Notes under the pieces: generated by a model | Databases searched by the model: none | Seen by the model: the letters and a program-made list of their open reading frames with translations, nothing else | What the model was told of the DNA's origin: nothing | Assembly (NCBI GenBank): GCA_025210475.1 | Contig: JAOARW010000111.1 | Span: 62,001 to 126,000, forward strand | DNA: 64,000 bases | From: Carboxylicivirga sp. | GTDB lineage: Bacteria; Bacteroidota; Bacteroidia; Bacteroidales; Marinilabiliaceae | Reading direction: 5' to 3' | Made by a program: the position numbers and the translations under genes | Shown: positions 61,524 through 64,000 of the stretch, piece by piece | How the letters are laid out: each line of letters starts with the position of its first letter | Numbering within the stretch: position 1 is the stretch's first letter

Positions 61524-61955
61524 TTATAATGGTGTAACCCCCTTCTTCAGGATAATATTTCCATATTTCGCAGTTTCGCCGGTCATTACAACAGCAAAAG
61601 CCGTCTTAGCCTGCTCATAAAAAGCAAAACGTTCGATTCGCTTTATAGGCGCCACATCGGGATTACTCTTATGAATAGCTGCCAAATACGATTGCTCCAC
61701 CTTAGGATCCAATTGATCACCAGGAACAGCCTGCATCATCATTAACGGGGCATCTACGTAACTGTCTAATTCAAACAATGGCAATATCGCTTCCAATAAA
61801 TCCGGAATATTTAATCCGTCGGCACGCAATACTGTTCCATTAAATGTTTCACCCGGGAAATGTGCATCAGCTAATATGATTTCATCACCATGTCCCATAC
61901 GGTATAAAACCGATAAAAGCTCAGGGCTTAACAAAGGGGAAATTCCTTTTAACAT
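61524..61955 (-). CDS. fucU: L-fucose mutarotase (RbsD/FucU family)
   Basis: A 143-residue cytoplasmic protein that speeds alpha/beta anomer exchange of fucose. It begins MLKGISPLLSPELLSVLYRMGHGDEI, and the catalytic His is in LADAHFPG. Interior residues VDAPLMMMQAVPG and the final tyrosine-rich KIRFAFYEQAKTAF-like region (here RIERFAFYEQAK) match FucU rather than RbsD. Between fucK and fucP in the operon. Confidence 0.92.
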   Translation of the reverse strand: MLKGISPLLSPELLSVLYRMGHGDEIILADAHFPGETFNGTVLRADGLNIPDLLEAILPLFELDSYVDAPLMMMQAVPGDQLDPKVEQSYLAAIHKSNPDVAPIKRIERFAFYEQAKTAFAVVMTGETAKYGNIILKKGVTPL

Positions 61956-61980
61956 AAATTTTTAATTTAGATTAGTTTTT

Positions 61981-63450
61981 TTACTTTTTAAAATCAATAT
62001 ACTTTTTGTATAAAGCGTCGTAAATTAAAGAATTTCCTGAAGGCTGCACAATTCTTGGCTGATAATCAATGGAATTTCGTGCAGCCTCAACAGATTTATA
62101 TACACCGGCGCCTGCAAACACAAACATTGAAGCACCTAAAACTGTGGTTTCTTTTTGTTCGATAAACTGTATTGGCGTGTTGCATACATCGGCCCTTAAC
62201 TGGTTCCATAACCTGTTCTTCGATCCGCCACCAACACAAATAATGCGTTCGGCCTTAAAGCTACCTGCCACCTCCAAAGCATCCAATGCTTCGCGCAAAC
62301 GAAATGCCAGACTCTCCAGAAATGCTCTGTACAACTGGCTTCTCTTGGTGTTAATGGTTAATCCAGTAATGGTTCCGCCATTGGCACTTGTTCCATCATC
62401 GTAAAAGGCCGGATCAACCATTACACCACCTGCACCCGGTTGTTCCTGCTCAGCTTCACCAATCATGGTTTCGTACAGCTTATCACCTTCCAGCTCCGAA
62501 TAGTAATTTTTTGAGAACCATTCCAAAACGCCGGAGCCTAACCAATTCTGTCCAATATTATAAACACCTCTTTGAGCATCGAGCTCGGTTGTGAGGTTTT
62601 TATCTAATTCATTGACGGATGATTTAAAGGCTTCACTGCGCGTCATCAGAATCTCCCAGGTACCAGAACTCAATACCGGCTGGTTTAGCTTCGCCCCTGA
62701 ACCAAAAATAGCAAACTGTGTATCGTGACCGGCTAAAAACACCGACGTTCCTACCGGCAGGCCTGTTAATTCAGAAGCTTGTTCGTTAATATTTCCGGCC
62801 TGGTGGCCCGGCTCTTCAATCTGACCAAAGAGCTGACGCTTAACTCCAATGGTATTTAATATCTTCGACGAGAAATCGCGCTTATCCAAATCGGCCATCA
62901 TGGCGGTACCAACCATGGTGGCATCATTCACCATCGCACCGGATAATTTGTTGATCAGCAATGAAGGAATAAACAAAAAGCGATGAGCCTTTTCCATCAC
63001 TTCCGGTTTATTCTCCTTAAACCAAATCATTTTATTAATGGTATTGAAGGCATAAGGATAAACACCACTTAATTTATAAACCTCCTGCAAGGGAAGGTAT
63101 TTGTCGATGTTATCCATGATGGGTGCCGTGCGCTGACATTGCCACGAAATAATGGGATAAAGCATCTTACCCTGCTCATCCACAAATGCCCCGTCGACCC
63201 CGAAGGTTGTAACAGTTACACCGGCGATTCGTGAGCCATCAATTTTAGCGGTCACTACTTTGGCCGCATCACATAACTTCCCCCACAATTTATCTAAATC
63301 CCAAATGCGTCCTCCCGGATAATGCGGATCTTCATCGGTTTCGTTAGGCATCGAGTGAGAGGCCAAAATCGACCCTGTGGCATCGATAGCTATGACCCGA
63401 ACATTGGTTGCTCCACAATCAAATACTATCGCTATATCTTTTTGTTTCAT
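61981..63450 (-). CDS. fucK: FGGY carbohydrate kinase, probable L-fuculokinase
   Basis: A 489-residue sugar kinase. ATG at 63450 is preferred over the in-frame ATG or near-start at 63513 because MKQKDIAIVFDCGATNVR is the canonical FGGY start (phosphate 1 motif). TTFGVDGAFVDEQG, AGHDTQFAIFGSG (catalytic Asp) and IICVGGGSKNRLWNQLRADV (ATP-binding, adenosine motif) follow. It resembles both rhamnulokinase and fuculokinase; the fucI, fucU and fucP neighbours point to phosphorylation of L-fuculose at O1. A 17-bp inverted repeat lies just upstream of the start. Confidence 0.88.
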   Translation of the reverse strand: MKQKDIAIVFDCGATNVRVIAIDATGSILASHSMPNETDEDPHYPGGRIWDLDKLWGKLCDAAKVVTAKIDGSRIAGVTVTTFGVDGAFVDEQGKMLYPIISWQCQRTAPIMDNIDKYLPLQEVYKLSGVYPYAFNTINKMIWFKENKPEVMEKAHRFLFIPSLLINKLSGAMVNDATMVGTAMMADLDKRDFSSKILNTIGVKRQLFGQIEEPGHQAGNINEQASELTGLPVGTSVFLAGHDTQFAIFGSGAKLNQPVLSSGTWEILMTRSEAFKSSVNELDKNLTTELDAQRGVYNIGQNWLGSGVLEWFSKNYYSELEGDKLYETMIGEAEQEQPGAGGVMVDPAFYDDGTSANGGTITGLTINTKRSQLYRAFLESLAFRLREALDALEVAGSFKAERIICVGGGSKNRLWNQLRADVCNTPIQFIEQKETTVLGASMFVFAGAGVYKSVEAARNSIDYQPRIVQPSGNSLIYDALYKKYIDFKK

Positions 63451-63512
63451 CTGCTTAAAATTTTTGTCTTTAGAAAATGTGCCAAAAATTTCTGCACATT
63501 CAGGAACTCGCA

Positions 63513-63563
63513 TTAACTTTTTTAATCATTCTCCTATTCGTACTTTATGATTAATAAAGTTAA
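63513..63563. repeat. 17-bp inverted repeat upstream of fucK
   Basis: Arms 63513-63529 and 63547-63563 are complementary with one mismatch, separated by 17 bases. No T-run follows on the minus strand. It lies 63 bases before the fucK start, in the leader or promoter region, so it could be an operator or leader hairpin. Confidence 0.55.
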
Positions 63564-63669
63564 GGGTCGTTTCATGTGTATTTCGTTTATCTACCAATAT
63601 TTCTATTTAACATTTGGTCCAATATAAAATTGGTATTCATTGCCACTACTTCATCATCTATAAAAGATT

Positions 63670-63709
63670 ATGGGCAAAAGGAAACTGATTAATCACTCCT
63701 CTTGCCCAT
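63670..63709 (-). terminator. Terminator or attenuator hairpin after fucI
   Basis: ATGGGCAAGAGGA pairs with TCCTTTTGCCCAT (one mismatch) on the minus strand, 20 bases past the fucI stop, followed by AATCTTTTA. It should reduce read-through from fucI to fucK. Confidence 0.7.
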
Positions 63710-63728
63710 GTCAATCACAGGATATTAT

Positions 63729-64000
63729 TTAAATTCCGTATAAAGAACCATAGGTAGCACACGCTCTATAGTCTGCACCTTCTTTTTCTTCACCGAAAGA
63801 AGACCAGGCACTCGGACGGAATACATCATCACTATCAACGTTGTGCATGTTAACCGGAATGCGCAACATAGAGGCCAATGTAATCAGGTCGGCTCCAATG
63901 TGACCATGGCTAATAGCACCGTGGTTGGCACCCCAATTAGCCATTACTGAGTACACATCTTTGAAGGCGCCTTCCCCATTTGTGCGTGGCACAAACCAGG
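63729..64000 (-). CDS. fucI: L-fucose isomerase, C-terminal part (5' end outside window)
   Basis: About 89 C-terminal residues are present, reading WFVPRTNGEGAFKDVYSV onward, with no start codon in the window. The block MANWGANHGAISHGHIGADL includes a metal-ligand His, followed by SMLRIPVNMHNV and FRPSAWSSFG, which are diagnostic of FucI. The enzyme converts L-fucose to L-fuculose. It is the first visible gene of the fucose set and is followed by a hairpin before fucK. Confidence 0.95.
   Translation of the reverse strand, partial: WFVPRTNGEGAFKDVYSVMANWGANHGAISHGHIGADLITLASMLRIPVNMHNVDSDDVFRPSAWSSFGEEKEGADYRACATYGSLYGI

Overview
The window reads as chromosomal DNA of an AT-rich, polysaccharide-degrading Bacteroidota, most likely a marine or gut-type member of the Bacteroidales/Marinilabiliales. 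Supporting signs are a SusC/SusD pair under ECF sigma/FecR control, GH97, GH20 and GH47 enzymes, five formylglycine-type sulfatases, promoters of the TAnnTTTG type, weak Shine-Dalgarno signals and many lipoprotein signals. The genus cannot be named from the sequence alone. No tRNA, rRNA, CRISPR array, transposase or phage gene was seen.

Layout. 1-9.1 kb is mainly housekeeping: the end of triosephosphate isomerase, a tiny membrane protein, a KefB/C-type antiporter with its flavodoxin-like partner, an exported superoxide dismutase, a TPR/PD40 protein, a DnaQ-like exonuclease, a fumarylacetoacetase-family enzyme, an SDR and an orphan ExbD. 9.1-23.6 kb, all on the minus strand, is an extracellular glycan and phosphate-ester toolkit: alkaline phosphatase, four tandem sulfatases, GH20, a LamG-exo/endonuclease/phosphatase protein, a metallophosphoesterase and a GH97. 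24.4-32.2 kb holds an odd 2-hydroxyacyl-CoA-dehydratase-like/activator fusion next to a chemoreceptor-like protein, then the putrescine pair (arginine decarboxylase and agmatinase), a DUF2721 protein, a HAD phosphatase and a SUI1-family protein.

32.3-46.4 kb is a polysaccharide utilisation locus: an AraC-type regulator, a LamG lipoprotein, SusD, SusC, FecR, ECF sigma, a GH47 mannosidase-type lipoprotein, an alpha/beta hydrolase and a fifth sulfatase. A plus-strand hairpin with a T-run in the susC leader suggests an antisense small RNA.

46.5-57.1 kb is a minus-strand cluster read away from a divergent GntR regulator: E2, E3 and a fused E1 of a 2-oxoacid-dehydrogenase-type complex, a PHP protein, a sorbitol-6-phosphate-dehydrogenase-like SDR, a sorbose-1-phosphate-reductase-like ADH and a fructose-6-phosphate-aldolase-like enzyme. 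Two perfect inverted copies of a 15-bp operator sit on the -33 elements of the two divergent promoters. I do not recognise this combination as a described pathway, and it is the best candidate for something new.

57.5-64.0 kb is L-fucose catabolism (lactaldehyde reductase, fuculose-phosphate aldolase, FucP, FucU, FGGY kinase, FucI). Its aldolase is a tandem fusion whose second half has lost its metal ligands. Overall the window links release of sulfated, fucose- and mannose-containing glycans outside the cell to intracellular fucose use and to an uncharacterised sugar-phosphate/2-oxo-compound pathway.
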